A DNA stretch of 64,000 nt from Actibacterium ureilyticum (lineage in GTDB: Bacteria; Pseudomonadota; Alphaproteobacteria; Rhodobacterales; Rhodobacteraceae). Shown in pieces: positions 17,565-26,140 of the stretch. The stretch is from assembly GCF_002285435.1 (NCBI RefSeq), contig NZ_NSBT01000018.1, forward strand, positions 248,001 to 312,000, read 5' to 3'. The position numbers and the translations under genes are program-made. Within the stretch, counting starts at the first letter, position 1, and every line of letters starts with the position of its first letter. The notes beneath the pieces were generated by a model that ran no database searches, was not told where the DNA came from, and worked only from the letters and a program-made list of their open reading frames with translations.

Positions 17565-18145
17565 GCGGTGGCGTGAAGCTTGAGGATTTCGGTGGCCCGC
17601 CCCAGCGGTCCGCAGCCACGACCGAGCCTCAGGAAACCCCTGACGCGGGGTACGAGGACGGCTATCGCGCGGGCTGGGACGATGCCGTTGCCGCCGCCGA
17701 ACAGGACCAGTCCCGCGTGACCGAGGATCTGGCCAAATCGCTGGCCGATATCTCCTTCGGCTATACCGAGGCGCGCAGCCATGTCCTGAACTGCCTGGCG
17801 CCGGTCCTGTCCGCGATGGCCGAAAAGCTGCTGCCCGAAGCCGCGCATGCGCATTTCGCCGAAACGGTGCTGGCCGCCGCCGAACAGATCGCCGCACGGG
17901 CCACGGACCATCCCGTCGAGCTGGCCGTCGCGCCGGATGCGCGGGTGGCGCTGGAGGCGGTCATGCCCGAAACGCTGCCGTTTGCGATCGATATCGTCGA
18001 GGACCCGCATCTTGGCCCCGGACAGGCGCGGATGCGTGCCGCCGATATGGAAAAGGTGCTGGACATCGCCGAAGCGGAAACCGCGATCCGAAGCGCGGTT
18101 TCCGATTTTCTGACCCTGCAGTCCAAGGAAGTGCAACATGGATAA
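17561..18145 (+). CDS. fliH: FliH-like export regulator
   Basis: The 194-aa product lies between fliF and fliN and has the FliH pattern: a start with EDGYRAGWDDAVAAAEQ, a helical middle and a C-terminal beta/alpha domain (VELAVAPDARVALEAVMPETLPFAIDIVED). FliH holds FliI as an inactive complex and docks it to FliN. The ATG overlaps the fliF stop (ATGA), and the gene overlaps fliN by 8 nt. The sequence is diverged, so position carries much of the evidence. Confidence 0.8.
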   Translation: MSGGVKLEDFGGPPQRSAATTEPQETPDAGYEDGYRAGWDDAVAAAEQDQSRVTEDLAKSLADISFGYTEARSHVLNCLAPVLSAMAEKLLPEAAHAHFAETVLAAAEQIAARATDHPVELAVAPDARVALEAVMPETLPFAIDIVEDPHLGPGQARMRAADMEKVLDIAEAETAIRSAVSDFLTLQSKEVQHG

Positions 18146-18422
18146 CGCCGAACAAAGCCCTGCCACCGATCAAAGCCCGCTGACCCTGGTGCCGCTGGAA
18201 ATCACGATCTGCGTCGGACGCGCCCGGCCGTTGGTGCGCGAGTTGCTGGCGCTGGATCCCGGCGCGGTCCTGCCGCTGGACCGCAATATCGACGACCCGG
18301 TCGAGCTGTTCGTCGGCGACCGCCTGATTGCCCGTGGCGAGTTGCAGGAGGTCGAGAACGGCCCGCCGGGCCAGCTGGCGGTGCGCCTGACCGAGGTCGC
18401 CGACATGAAGGACGTTCTGTGA
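18138..18422 (+). CDS. fliN: Flagellar C-ring protein FliN
   Basis: FliN is the lower C-ring subunit and docks FliH/FliI. The 94-aa product consists of just the SpoA domain: VPLEITICVGRARPLVRELLALDPGAVLPLDRNIDDPVELFVGDRLIARGELQEVENGPPGQLAVRLTEV. Length and motif match the short FliN type. It overlaps fliH by 8 nt and its stop overlaps the fliP start (TGATG). Confidence 0.95.
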   Translation: MDNAEQSPATDQSPLTLVPLEITICVGRARPLVRELLALDPGAVLPLDRNIDDPVELFVGDRLIARGELQEVENGPPGQLAVRLTEVADMKDVL

Positions 18423-19147
18423 TGTCGCGCCGGGCGGGCTGGCTGGCGCTTTGCATCCTGCTGGCTTTGCCCGCGATGGCACAGGCGCAAAGCGTATCGC
18501 TGGACCTGGGCGATGGCGGTTCGCTGTCGATGCGCAGCGTCCAGTTCATCCTGCTGATCACCGTGCTGAGCATCGTGCCGGGTCTGGCGATCATGCTGAC
18601 CTGTTTTCCCTTCATCGTGACGGTGCTGGCGATCCTGCGGCAGGCCATCGGGCTACAGCAAAGCCCGCCCAACATGCTGATCGTCAGCCTGGCGCTGTTC
18701 CTGACCTATTTCGTGATGGAACCCACATTCACCCAGGCCTGGCAGGCGGGCATCCTGCCGCTAACCGAAAACCTGGTCAGCCCCGAACAGGGGTTCGAGC
18801 TGACGCTGGCGCCGTTTCGGGATTTCATGTCGGCCCGGGTCGATGCCGAAACGCTGGAACGTCTGCGCGCGCTGCGTCCCGCGCCGGCCGATGCCGGGGC
18901 CGATACGCCGCTGTCGGTTCTGATCCCGTCCTTCATGCTGAGCGAGGTCGAACGCGCGTTCCAGATCGGCTTCCTGATCTATCTGCCGTTTCTGATCATC
19001 GACCTGGTGGTCGCGGCGGTCCTGATGTCCATGGGCATGATGATGGTCCCGCCCGCGGTCGTGGCGATGCCTTTCAAACTTGCCTTTTTTGTAGTCGCCG
19101 ACGGCTGGCCCCTGATATCCGAGGCGCTGGTCAGGGGTTACTTCTAG
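18422..19147 (+). CDS. fliP: Flagellar export gate protein FliP
   Basis: FliP is the main gate protein of the export channel. The 241-aa product has a cleavable signal peptide (MSRRAGWLALCILLALPAMAQA), as FliP often does, then helices with family motifs (VLSIVPGLAIMLTCFPFIVTVLAILRQAIGLQQSPPNMLIVSLALFLTYFVM; LIPSFMLSEVERAFQIGFLIYLPFLIIDLVVAAVLMSMGMMMVPP). The ATG at 18422 shares a base with the fliN stop; an in-frame GTG sits one codon earlier. It ends this operon. Confidence 0.97.
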   Translation: MSRRAGWLALCILLALPAMAQAQSVSLDLGDGGSLSMRSVQFILLITVLSIVPGLAIMLTCFPFIVTVLAILRQAIGLQQSPPNMLIVSLALFLTYFVMEPTFTQAWQAGILPLTENLVSPEQGFELTLAPFRDFMSARVDAETLERLRALRPAPADAGADTPLSVLIPSFMLSEVERAFQIGFLIYLPFLIIDLVVAAVLMSMGMMMVPPAVVAMPFKLAFFVVADGWPLISEALVRGYF

Positions 19148-19243
19148 GCCGCACTTGCCCATTGCGCGGTGTTACCCGGTTGACTCGCCTGCGCCCTTGT
19201 CGCATCGCTGAGGCGACTGCCGTTTGTTTCTAGGGACAGCCTT

Positions 19244-20572
19244 ATGAAGATTGCGATGATTGGTACCGGCTATGTCGGTCTCGTTTCTGGTGTTTGCTTT
19301 TCAGATTTTGGACATGAAGTCATTTGCGTCGACAAAGACCCGCGCAAGATCGAGATGCTCGAACGCGGCGAAGTGCCGATTTACGAGCCCGGCCTGGAAG
19401 AGCTGATGGCAAAGAACGTCAATGCCGGGCGTCTGTCCTTTACCGGTGATCTGTCCAAAGCCGTCGATGGGGCCGACGCCGTCTTCATCGCCGTGGGAAC
19501 GCCAACCCGCCGGGGTGATGGCCATGCCGACCTGACCTATGTGATGACCGCCGCGCGCGAGATCGCCAATGCGCTGACCGGCTATACCGTCATCGTTACC
19601 AAATCGACCGTGCCCGTCGGCACCAACCGCAAGGTCGCCGAAGAGGCCGCCGCCGCCAACCCGGATGCAGAGTTCGACATCGCCTCGAACCCCGAATTCC
19701 TGCGCGAAGGTGCGGCCATCGACGATTTCATGCGGCCTGACCGTGTGGTCGTGGGCGTGGAAAGCGAACGCGCGCAAGAGGTCATGGGCGAGATCTATCG
19801 CCCGCTTTTCCTGCGCGAATTTCCGATTGTCTATACCGGCCTGGAATCGGCCGAGATGATCAAATACGCCGCCAACGCGTTTCTGGCGACCAAGATCACC
19901 TTTATCAACGAGATCGCCAACCTGTGCGAACGCACCGGCGCCGATATCAAGGCCGTGTCCAAGGGCATGGGTCTGGATGGCCGGATCGGCAACAAGTTCC
20001 TGCATGCGGGTCCGGGCTATGGCGGCTCGTGCTTCCCCAAGGATACCAGCGCGCTGGCGCGGATCGGCCAGGATTACGCCGTGCCCATGCAGATCACCGA
20101 AACCGTGATCACCGTGAACGACCAGATGAAGCGCCGGATGATCGAAAAGCTGCGCGATATCTGCGATGGCAGCTTCAACGGCAAGACCGTTGCGGTGCTT
20201 GGCGTGACCTTCAAGCCCAATACCGACGACATGCGCGAGGCGCCCAGCCTGACCATTGTGCCCGCGCTGATCGGCGGCGGCGCGACCGTGCGCGTGGTCG
20301 ACCCCCAGGGCAAACGCGAGGGCGAAGAGCTGCTGCCCGGTGTGCAATGGGTCGATGACAGCTATGACGCGGCGGCGGATGCCGATGTGATCGTGATCCT
20401 GACCGAATGGAACGAGTTCCGCGCGCTGGATCTGGAACGTCTGGTCAAGATCATGCGCAGCCCGCGCATGGCGGATTTGCGCAACATCTATTCGCCCGAC
20501 GATGTCGAACGCGCAGGATTCGAGGCCTATTGCGCGGTCGGCCGCGCGGGGTTCGGCGCGGGACAGGACTGA
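19244..20572 (+). CDS. ugd: UDP-glucose 6-dehydrogenase
   Basis: This enzyme oxidises UDP-glucose to UDP-glucuronate using two NAD+, feeding acidic exopolysaccharides or lipid decoration. The 442-aa product has the Rossmann start MIGTGYVGLVSGVCF, the middle-domain stretch and the catalytic Cys in GGSCFPKD (about residue 263), then the C-terminal NAD/UDP domain (VAVLGVTFKPNTDDMREAPS). AGGGACA precedes the ATG. The UDP-glucuronate 4-epimerase at 21341-22378 would use its product. Confidence 0.97.
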   Translation: MKIAMIGTGYVGLVSGVCFSDFGHEVICVDKDPRKIEMLERGEVPIYEPGLEELMAKNVNAGRLSFTGDLSKAVDGADAVFIAVGTPTRRGDGHADLTYVMTAAREIANALTGYTVIVTKSTVPVGTNRKVAEEAAAANPDAEFDIASNPEFLREGAAIDDFMRPDRVVVGVESERAQEVMGEIYRPLFLREFPIVYTGLESAEMIKYAANAFLATKITFINEIANLCERTGADIKAVSKGMGLDGRIGNKFLHAGPGYGGSCFPKDTSALARIGQDYAVPMQITETVITVNDQMKRRMIEKLRDICDGSFNGKTVAVLGVTFKPNTDDMREAPSLTIVPALIGGGATVRVVDPQGKREGEELLPGVQWVDDSYDAAADADVIVILTEWNEFRALDLERLVKIMRSPRMADLRNIYSPDDVERAGFEAYCAVGRAGFGAGQD

Positions 20573-20678
20573 CCCGGCGCGGCGGTAATTGCCCTGACAG
20601 CGGTGCAACACCTCCTTACCCGCGCCACATTCGGTGGCGAGGGTTCTGGCGATGCTGCCAATCACCGCCGGAGGATCG

Positions 20679-21332
20679 ATGCGCCCCAGACCGGATTTGC
20701 GCCTGCTGCCCGTGCTGCTGTGCCTGACGGCCGAGCCCGTCATGGCCGATACCGGCCCGGCCTGCATGCGGCGCGTGCCCGATGGTGCGGCGCAGGCCAC
20801 GGTTCCGGCGCGTGACATCGACCAATCGCTGATCGACGCGACCGTAAGGGCCGAGGTCAATTACCAGCGTTGCCTGAACGGGATCAGCCCCCTGGACCCT
20901 GCCGAGGGCCTGCGCCGCGCGGCGCTGGGACACAGCCGCTGGATGGCCGACAGCGCGAAGCTGTCGCACCGGTCGACCCGGCCGGGGCGCAGCACGATCT
21001 GGCAGCGTGTCCGTTCGGCGGGGCTGGCATTTCGCGCGGCGGCCGAGAATATCGCGGTGGTGCATCGCTATCGCGTCGATGGGCGCAAGATCCGGGTGCT
21101 CGACCGGGCGGAATGCAAATTCGCCGCAGGCGCCGGTGATATTGTCGCGCCGCACAGCTATGATAGCCTGGCGCGACAGGCGGTGCGGCTGTGGATGCGT
21201 TCGCCCAGCCATCGCCGCAACATCCTGAACAAACATGCGGGCCTAACCGGCACCGCCGTGGGCTTCAGCGGCGATCCCCGGTTCTGCGGCAAGTTCTGGC
21301 TGACCCAGAATTTCCTGGAACTGCGGGGCTGA
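20679..21332 (+). CDS. Secreted CAP-domain protein
   Basis: The 217-aa product has a signal peptide (hydrophobic about residues 8-22) and a CAP/SCP-type domain: VNYQRCLNGISPLDPAEGLRRAALGHSRWMADSAKLSH, AAENIAVVHRY and SPSHRRNILNKHAGLTGTAVGFS. The conserved His/Glu positions of the CAP cavity are present. Bacterial CAP proteins are secreted and mostly of unknown function. The ATG at 20679 follows GGAGGATC, which decides the start against an earlier in-frame ATG at 20634. It ends 8 bp from the converging epimerase gene. Confidence 0.8.
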   Translation: MRPRPDLRLLPVLLCLTAEPVMADTGPACMRRVPDGAAQATVPARDIDQSLIDATVRAEVNYQRCLNGISPLDPAEGLRRAALGHSRWMADSAKLSHRSTRPGRSTIWQRVRSAGLAFRAAAENIAVVHRYRVDGRKIRVLDRAECKFAAGAGDIVAPHSYDSLARQAVRLWMRSPSHRRNILNKHAGLTGTAVGFSGDPRFCGKFWLTQNFLELRG

Positions 21333-21340
21333 AACAGGCC

Positions 21341-22378
21341 CTAAACGCTGTAATAGTCCCTGTACCACTCCACGAAACGCGCGACGCCCGTGGTGATATC
21401 GGTGCTGGGGATCTCGCCAATCAAATGCTGCAACAGCGTGGTATCGGCCCATGTGGCGGGCACATCGCCGGGCTGCATCGGCAGCATGTTCTTCTTGGCC
21501 GTCTGACCAATCGACGCCTCGATCGCGTCGATGAAGGTCATCAGCTTCACCGGGTTGGCATTGCCGATATTGACGATGCGATAGGGCGCAACCGGGCTGA
21601 TGCTGTCGAATTCCGGCGGGGCGGGGCGCGCTTCGGGCCCGTCTGGCACCGCGTCGATCAGCTTGGCAATCGCGCGCACCAGATCGTCGATATAAGTAAA
21701 GTCGCGCTGCATGTCGCCGTGGTTGTAAACGTCGATTGCATCGCCTTCCAGGATCGCGCGGGTGAATTTGAACAGCGCCATGTCCGGCCGGCCCCAGGGG
21801 CCATAGACGGTAAAGAACCGGAACATCGTCGTCGGCAGCCCGTAGAGATGGGCATAGGAATGCGCCATCGCCTCGTTCGCCTTCTTCGTCGCGGCATAGA
21901 ACGACATCTGGGTGTCGGCCTTGTCGGTCTCGGCATAGGGCATCTGGGTGTTCGCGCCATAAACGGACGAGGTCGAGGCCAGCAGCATGTGCTGCGGCGG
22001 AAAGGCACGGGCGGCTTCCAGCAATTCGAACGTGCCGCACAGGTTGGCCGTGACATAGGACCCCGGCGCGTCGATGGAATAGCGCACCCCGGCCTGCGCG
22101 GCCAGGTGGATCACCGCGTCGGGCCGGTATTCGTCAAACAGCGCGCGCAGGACGCCGTCACCCTCCAGCCGGTCCTCGACCGCGCGAAACCCCTGATTCT
22201 GCGACAGCATGGCGTGGCGGCGCTGTTTCAGACGCACGTCGTAATAATCGGTCATCGCGTCCAGCCCGACCACCCGCCAGCCCATATCCAGCAGCAACTG
22301 GCACAGGTGAAAGCCGATGAATCCGGCGGATCCGGTGACCAGTGCGGTGCGGGGGGCGGTGGGTTCGGCAAAGGACAT
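21341..22378 (-). CDS. UDP-glucuronate 4-epimerase
   Basis: This extended-SDR enzyme interconverts UDP-glucuronate and UDP-galacturonate (LspL/CapI type). The 345-aa product has the NAD motif GSAGFIGFHL near the start, the TDYYDVRLKQRR signature of this subgroup, STSSVYGANTQMPY and the catalytic Tyr-Lys in SFYAATKKANE, then the TVYGPWGRPDMA stretch that marks glucuronate epimerases. I chose the ATG at 22378; an in-frame TTG lies 12 nt earlier. Ugd, encoded nearby, supplies its substrate. Confidence 0.93.
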   Translation of the reverse strand: MSFAEPTAPRTALVTGSAGFIGFHLCQLLLDMGWRVVGLDAMTDYYDVRLKQRRHAMLSQNQGFRAVEDRLEGDGVLRALFDEYRPDAVIHLAAQAGVRYSIDAPGSYVTANLCGTFELLEAARAFPPQHMLLASTSSVYGANTQMPYAETDKADTQMSFYAATKKANEAMAHSYAHLYGLPTTMFRFFTVYGPWGRPDMALFKFTRAILEGDAIDVYNHGDMQRDFTYIDDLVRAIAKLIDAVPDGPEARPAPPEFDSISPVAPYRIVNIGNANPVKLMTFIDAIEASIGQTAKKNMLPMQPGDVPATWADTTLLQHLIGEIPSTDITTGVARFVEWYRDYYSV

Positions 22379-22390
22379 GGGCGGATTCAA

Positions 22391-22573
22391 TCGGTTAGGG
22401 GCAAACGGGTCCGGGGTGTTTTTGCATATCGACCGCGCTTGTCAATCATCCGTTGCTTCTGGTGCCAGTCACGGAGCGGCGTTGGGGGAATGTTAAACAA
22501 CAGCCATTAACCCTGATGGGGACGGGTCTGCCCGGTCGGGGCCGGACCGCTTGTTGCAAGCCGCGATGGAATA
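22391..22573. other. Divergent intergenic region, no clear element
   Basis: This 183-bp AT-richer stretch separates the epimerase from the dehydratase gene and must hold both promoters. TTAA half-sites occur at about 22496 and 22507, but with wrong spacing for a CtrA site. I see no strong palindrome. Confidence 0.3.
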
Positions 22574-24445
22574 ATGCTGCGCATCCTGAAATCACTGAGC
22601 CGCAGACAGAAACAGGCCGCGTTCCTGGCCACGGACCTGCTTCTGGTGCCGGTCGCGGTGATCACCTCTGCCGCCATAAGCGGCAATGGCGCGGTCCGAT
22701 TTGCCGTGATGCCGGAATTCTGGCTGTATATCCCGTTTCTGATCAGTACGGCGGCGGTGATCGCGCTGGTGCTTGGCATTCCGCGTATCCGGCTGAACGA
22801 TTATCAGGGCGACGCGGTGCTGCGCACGGCGGTTTTCGCCGTCTGCCTGGCGCTGGCGCTGGCGGGGCTGTGCCAGATCGCGGCGCAGCCGATCACGCTG
22901 CGCGGGCAGGTTATTTTCGCGATGACCTATTTCCTGCTGTCGGCGGGCAGCCGTCTGGTCATGCTGCGGCTGCTGTTGTGGCTGCATCACCGCGCGGGTG
23001 ACCGCAAGCCAGTCGTGATTTACGGCGCCGGTGTCTCGGGGCGGCAGATCGCCACCGCGCTGCGCACCAGCAAACGGTGCGAGGTTGTGGCCTTTGTCGA
23101 TGACAGCCCGTCGCTTCAGGGGATGCGTGTCGCCGGTGCCCGCGTACATGCGCCGCGCGACCTGCCCCGGCTGGTCGCGGACAAGGGGGTTCAGCGCGCG
23201 ATCCTGGCGATTCCGTCCCTGAATCCGCTGAAACAGGCACAGATTGCGCGGCGACTGCGCCATCTGGGGGTCGAAGTTCAGACGCTGCCGTCTTTCGCGC
23301 ATGTGGTGGGCGATGCGCCGCTGGTTGACAAGCTGACGCCGCTGCAACCCGATCACCTGCTGGGACGGGCGCAGCTGGATCGGGACATCGCCATCGGCGG
23401 TGACAGCTATGCCGGCAAGACAGTACTGATCACCGGCGCTGGCGGCTCCATCGGGTCCGAGCTGTGCCGCCAGGTTCTGGCCTGCGGTCCGGCGCGGCTG
23501 ATCCTGTTTGAGCTGAATGAATTCGCGCTCTATACCATCGGGATGGAGCTTTCGTCGCTGGGCGCCCCCCAAAGGACCGAGGTCATCCCGGTGCTGGGCT
23601 CGGTCACCGATGCGCGGCAGGTGCGGCATCTGCTGGCCACGCATCGGGTCGATGTGATCCTGCACGCCGCGGCCTATAAACACGTGCCGCTGGTCGAACA
23701 GAACCCGGTATCGGGCGTCGGCAACAACGTGTTGGGCACCCACACCTTGGCGCAAGAGGCGCTGCGCGCCGGGGTGCGTCGGTTCATCCTGGTGTCGTCG
23801 GACAAGGCCGTGCGCCCGTCGAACGTGATGGGGGCCACCAAAAGACTGGCCGAGATGATCGTTCAGGATCTGGCCAGCCGGTCCACCACCACCCGGTTCG
23901 CGATGGTACGATTCGGCAACGTGCTGGGCTCGTCCGGGTCGGTTGTGCCGCTGTTTCAGGAACAGATCGCGCGCGGCGGGCCCGTGACCGTCACCGATGC
24001 GGCGGTGTCGCGCTATTTCATGACCGTGCAAGAGGCGGTGCACCTGGTCCTGCTGGCCGGAAGCTTTGCCCGCGCGGGCGAGGTCTTTGTCCTGGACATG
24101 GGCGCGCCGATCCCGATCCGCGACATGGCGCGCCAGATGATCGAGGCATCGGGTCAGTCCGTGCGGGACGCCGCCAATCCCGATGGCGATATCGAGATCG
24201 CGTTCGTCGGTCTGCGCCCGGGCGAAAAGCTGCACGAAGAGCTGTTGATTGGCGACGGCATGACCACGACCCCCCACCCCAAGATCCTGTGCGCGCAGGA
24301 ACGCGGCCTGTCCCAGATCCAGATCGCGGCGATGATCCGGGACCTGCGCCTGGCGGTCGAGGGGGGCGATGCCGACGCGATCCGGGCGCTGTTGTCCCAC
24401 AGCGTCGAAGGTTACCGCACCGCCATGGCGCAACAGGTCACCTGA
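22574..24445 (+). CDS. Membrane nucleotide-sugar dehydratase (CapD/FlaA1-like)
   Basis: The 623-aa protein has four N-terminal membrane helices (about residues 15-140), a Rossmann-like module (KPVVIYGAGVSGRQIATALR) and a C-terminal SDR domain of the UDP-GlcNAc 4,6-dehydratase type. The second NAD motif is ITGAGGSIGSELCRQ. The active site reads SSDKAVRPSNVMGATKR, with Met in place of the usual Tyr, as in PglF/WbpM-like long dehydratases. It would form 4-keto-6-deoxy sugars for surface glycans. It probably works with the sugar transferase at 25400-26140. Confidence 0.9.
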   Translation: MLRILKSLSRRQKQAAFLATDLLLVPVAVITSAAISGNGAVRFAVMPEFWLYIPFLISTAAVIALVLGIPRIRLNDYQGDAVLRTAVFAVCLALALAGLCQIAAQPITLRGQVIFAMTYFLLSAGSRLVMLRLLLWLHHRAGDRKPVVIYGAGVSGRQIATALRTSKRCEVVAFVDDSPSLQGMRVAGARVHAPRDLPRLVADKGVQRAILAIPSLNPLKQAQIARRLRHLGVEVQTLPSFAHVVGDAPLVDKLTPLQPDHLLGRAQLDRDIAIGGDSYAGKTVLITGAGGSIGSELCRQVLACGPARLILFELNEFALYTIGMELSSLGAPQRTEVIPVLGSVTDARQVRHLLATHRVDVILHAAAYKHVPLVEQNPVSGVGNNVLGTHTLAQEALRAGVRRFILVSSDKAVRPSNVMGATKRLAEMIVQDLASRSTTTRFAMVRFGNVLGSSGSVVPLFQEQIARGGPVTVTDAAVSRYFMTVQEAVHLVLLAGSFARAGEVFVLDMGAPIPIRDMARQMIEASGQSVRDAANPDGDIEIAFVGLRPGEKLHEELLIGDGMTTTPHPKILCAQERGLSQIQIAAMIRDLRLAVEGGDADAIRALLSHSVEGYRTAMAQQVT

Positions 24446-24546
24446 TCCATGCGCCCGACGGCGATGCAGCGCGCGCTGCTGTCAGGTTTTATTGAGCCAT
24501 TTTAATCAATGATGCCCCGGTCATTTGCAACGCAAAGGGGGCGACC

Positions 24547-25533
24547 ATGCCTGATACATCGACGATCCTGTCCCTGCCCTATATCCAATCGGCGCAGGCG
24601 CAAAAACACGTGACGCATAACCAGGCGGTCGAAACGCTGGATGTGCTGGTGCAACTGGCGGTGTCCAGCCGCTCGATCGCGGACCCGGTGACCAGCCCCG
24701 CCGACGGCGCGCGCTATGTGGTGGCCAGCGGCGGCACCGGCGCGTGGTCGGGCCACGATGGCCAGGTCGCCGTGCGGCTGGACGGGGTCTGGCAGTTTCA
24801 CGTGCCCAATCCCGGCTGGCAGGCCTGGGTGGCGGACGAGGGGCTGTTGGCGGTCTTCGACGGCACCGACTGGATCGCCCTGCCCGTGGCCAGCAACGGC
24901 TTGTCGCTGGTGGGCGTGAATGCGACCGCCGACAGCACAAACCGGCTTAGCGTGTCGGCCCCCGCCAGCCTTCTGAACCATGAAGGCGCGGGGCATCAGC
25001 TGAAGATCAACAAGAACACCGCGGGTGACACCGCCAGCCTGCTGTATCAAAGCGGCTTCTCGGGCCGGGCCGAGATGGGGCTGGCCGGGACCGATGATTT
25101 CAGCATCAAGACCAGCGCCGATGGTGCGGTCTGGGTCGATGCCGTGACCCTGACCACCGCTGGGCTGGCCGGTATCGGCGTGACCGCCCCGGCAGAGCGG
25201 CTGGAGGTCGCGGGCAATGTGCTGGCCGACGCCCATCTGACACCGTCGGACCGGCGGCTGAAAACCGCGATCCGCCCCGCGCAGGATCCGGGCAACGCCG
25301 TCGATGCGATTCAGGTCGTGTCCTATGACTGGGTGACGGGTGGCCATACCGAGTTCGGCGTGATCGCGCAGGACCTGTTCGACGTGCTGCCCCAGGCCGT
25401 CACGCCGGGGGATGCGGGGCCCGATCTGCAACGGGCGTGGTCGGTGGATCACAGCGCGCTGGTGCCATTGCTGATCGCCGAGGTTCAGTCCCTGCGCCGC
25501 CGTGTTTCGGCGCTGGAACGCGCGCAGGCCTGA
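24547..25533 (+). CDS. DUF2793 protein with S74-type chaperone end
   Basis: The 328-aa product begins with a DUF2793-type module (LSLPYIQSAQAQKHVTHNQAVETLDVLVQ, residues about 5-115), has a beta-rich middle and ends with an endosialidase-type intramolecular chaperone. The Ser-Asp and Lys residues are visible in SDRRLK (about residues 234-239), followed by YDWVTGGHTEFGVIAQDLFDVLP and a C-terminal coiled coil. S74 domains trimerise and then cut themselves off phage tail fibres and some bacterial adhesins. A phage or gene-transfer-agent fibre, or a surface adhesin, is likely. Its last 134 bp overlap the 3' end of the converging sugar transferase. Confidence 0.8.
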   Translation: MPDTSTILSLPYIQSAQAQKHVTHNQAVETLDVLVQLAVSSRSIADPVTSPADGARYVVASGGTGAWSGHDGQVAVRLDGVWQFHVPNPGWQAWVADEGLLAVFDGTDWIALPVASNGLSLVGVNATADSTNRLSVSAPASLLNHEGAGHQLKINKNTAGDTASLLYQSGFSGRAEMGLAGTDDFSIKTSADGAVWVDAVTLTTAGLAGIGVTAPAERLEVAGNVLADAHLTPSDRRLKTAIRPAQDPGNAVDAIQVVSYDWVTGGHTEFGVIAQDLFDVLPQAVTPGDAGPDLQRAWSVDHSALVPLLIAEVQSLRRRVSALERAQA

Positions 25534-26140
25534 TCCGTTTGCGGCCCAGCACCGCCTGAACCGTGCGCCAAAGGATCCACAGATCGAACCCCGGCGACCG
25601 GTGCCGGGCGTGGATCAGGTCCAGCCGCGCCTTGCGCGGAATGCAGACGCGGCAATAGACCGCGTCTGTCTCCTCGGCCGTCATGCAGGCCGCGAGCAGG
25701 CGCCCCTCGTGCCGGTGAAAGACCAGCGTGGCCAGGCCGGTCAGGCCGGGCCGCGTCCGCAGCACCCGTCCATACAGCGCGGGGAAGCGGTCGACATAAT
25801 CCCGCAAGGGCGGGCGCGGCCCGACAAACCCCATATCGCCCCGCAGGATGTTCCAAAGCTGCGGGATCTCATCCAGCCGATACCGCCGCAGCCACCGCCC
25901 GATTGGCGTGATGCGCGCGTGCTTGTCACCGCCCGAAACGCCGTGATCCGTGGCCGACACATGCATCGTGCGCAGCTTGATCAGGGGAAAGGCGTGGGTG
26001 GGGGTCCGCATCCGTTCGGCCATGTGAAACAGCGGCCGCCCCTGAACCGCCCACAGGATCGCCAGCAGCACCGCCAGTACCGGCAGCAGAAGGATCGCCA
26101 GAAGCGCGGCCAACGCGATATCGATAACCCGCCCCCTCAT
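25400..26140 (-). CDS. Initiating sugar transferase (PHPT family)
   Basis: This enzyme transfers a sugar phosphate to undecaprenyl phosphate to start a surface glycan. The 246-aa product has one N-terminal hydrophobic segment (about residues 3-27) and the family core: FPLIKLRTMHV, then RITPIGRWLRRYRLDEIPQLWNILRGDMGFVGPRPP. The catalytic Asp-Glu pair (LDEIPQ) is present. The last 45 or so residues form a Pro/Arg-rich tail encoded opposite the S74 gene and may be a read-through extension. The ATG at 26140 overlaps the upstream epimerase stop (ATGA). Confidence 0.88.
   Translation of the reverse strand: MRGRVIDIALAALLAILLLPVLAVLLAILWAVQGRPLFHMAERMRTPTHAFPLIKLRTMHVSATDHGVSGGDKHARITPIGRWLRRYRLDEIPQLWNILRGDMGFVGPRPPLRDYVDRFPALYGRVLRTRPGLTGLATLVFHRHEGRLLAACMTAEETDAVYCRVCIPRKARLDLIHARHRSPGFDLWILWRTVQAVLGRKRIRPARVPAPKHGGAGTEPRRSAMAPARCDPPTTPVADRAPHPPA

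Noticed and set aside
22496-22510. Two TTAA half-sites upstream of the CapD-like gene
   Set aside because: The spacing is wrong for CtrA (TTAA-N7-TTAA), so no site is called.
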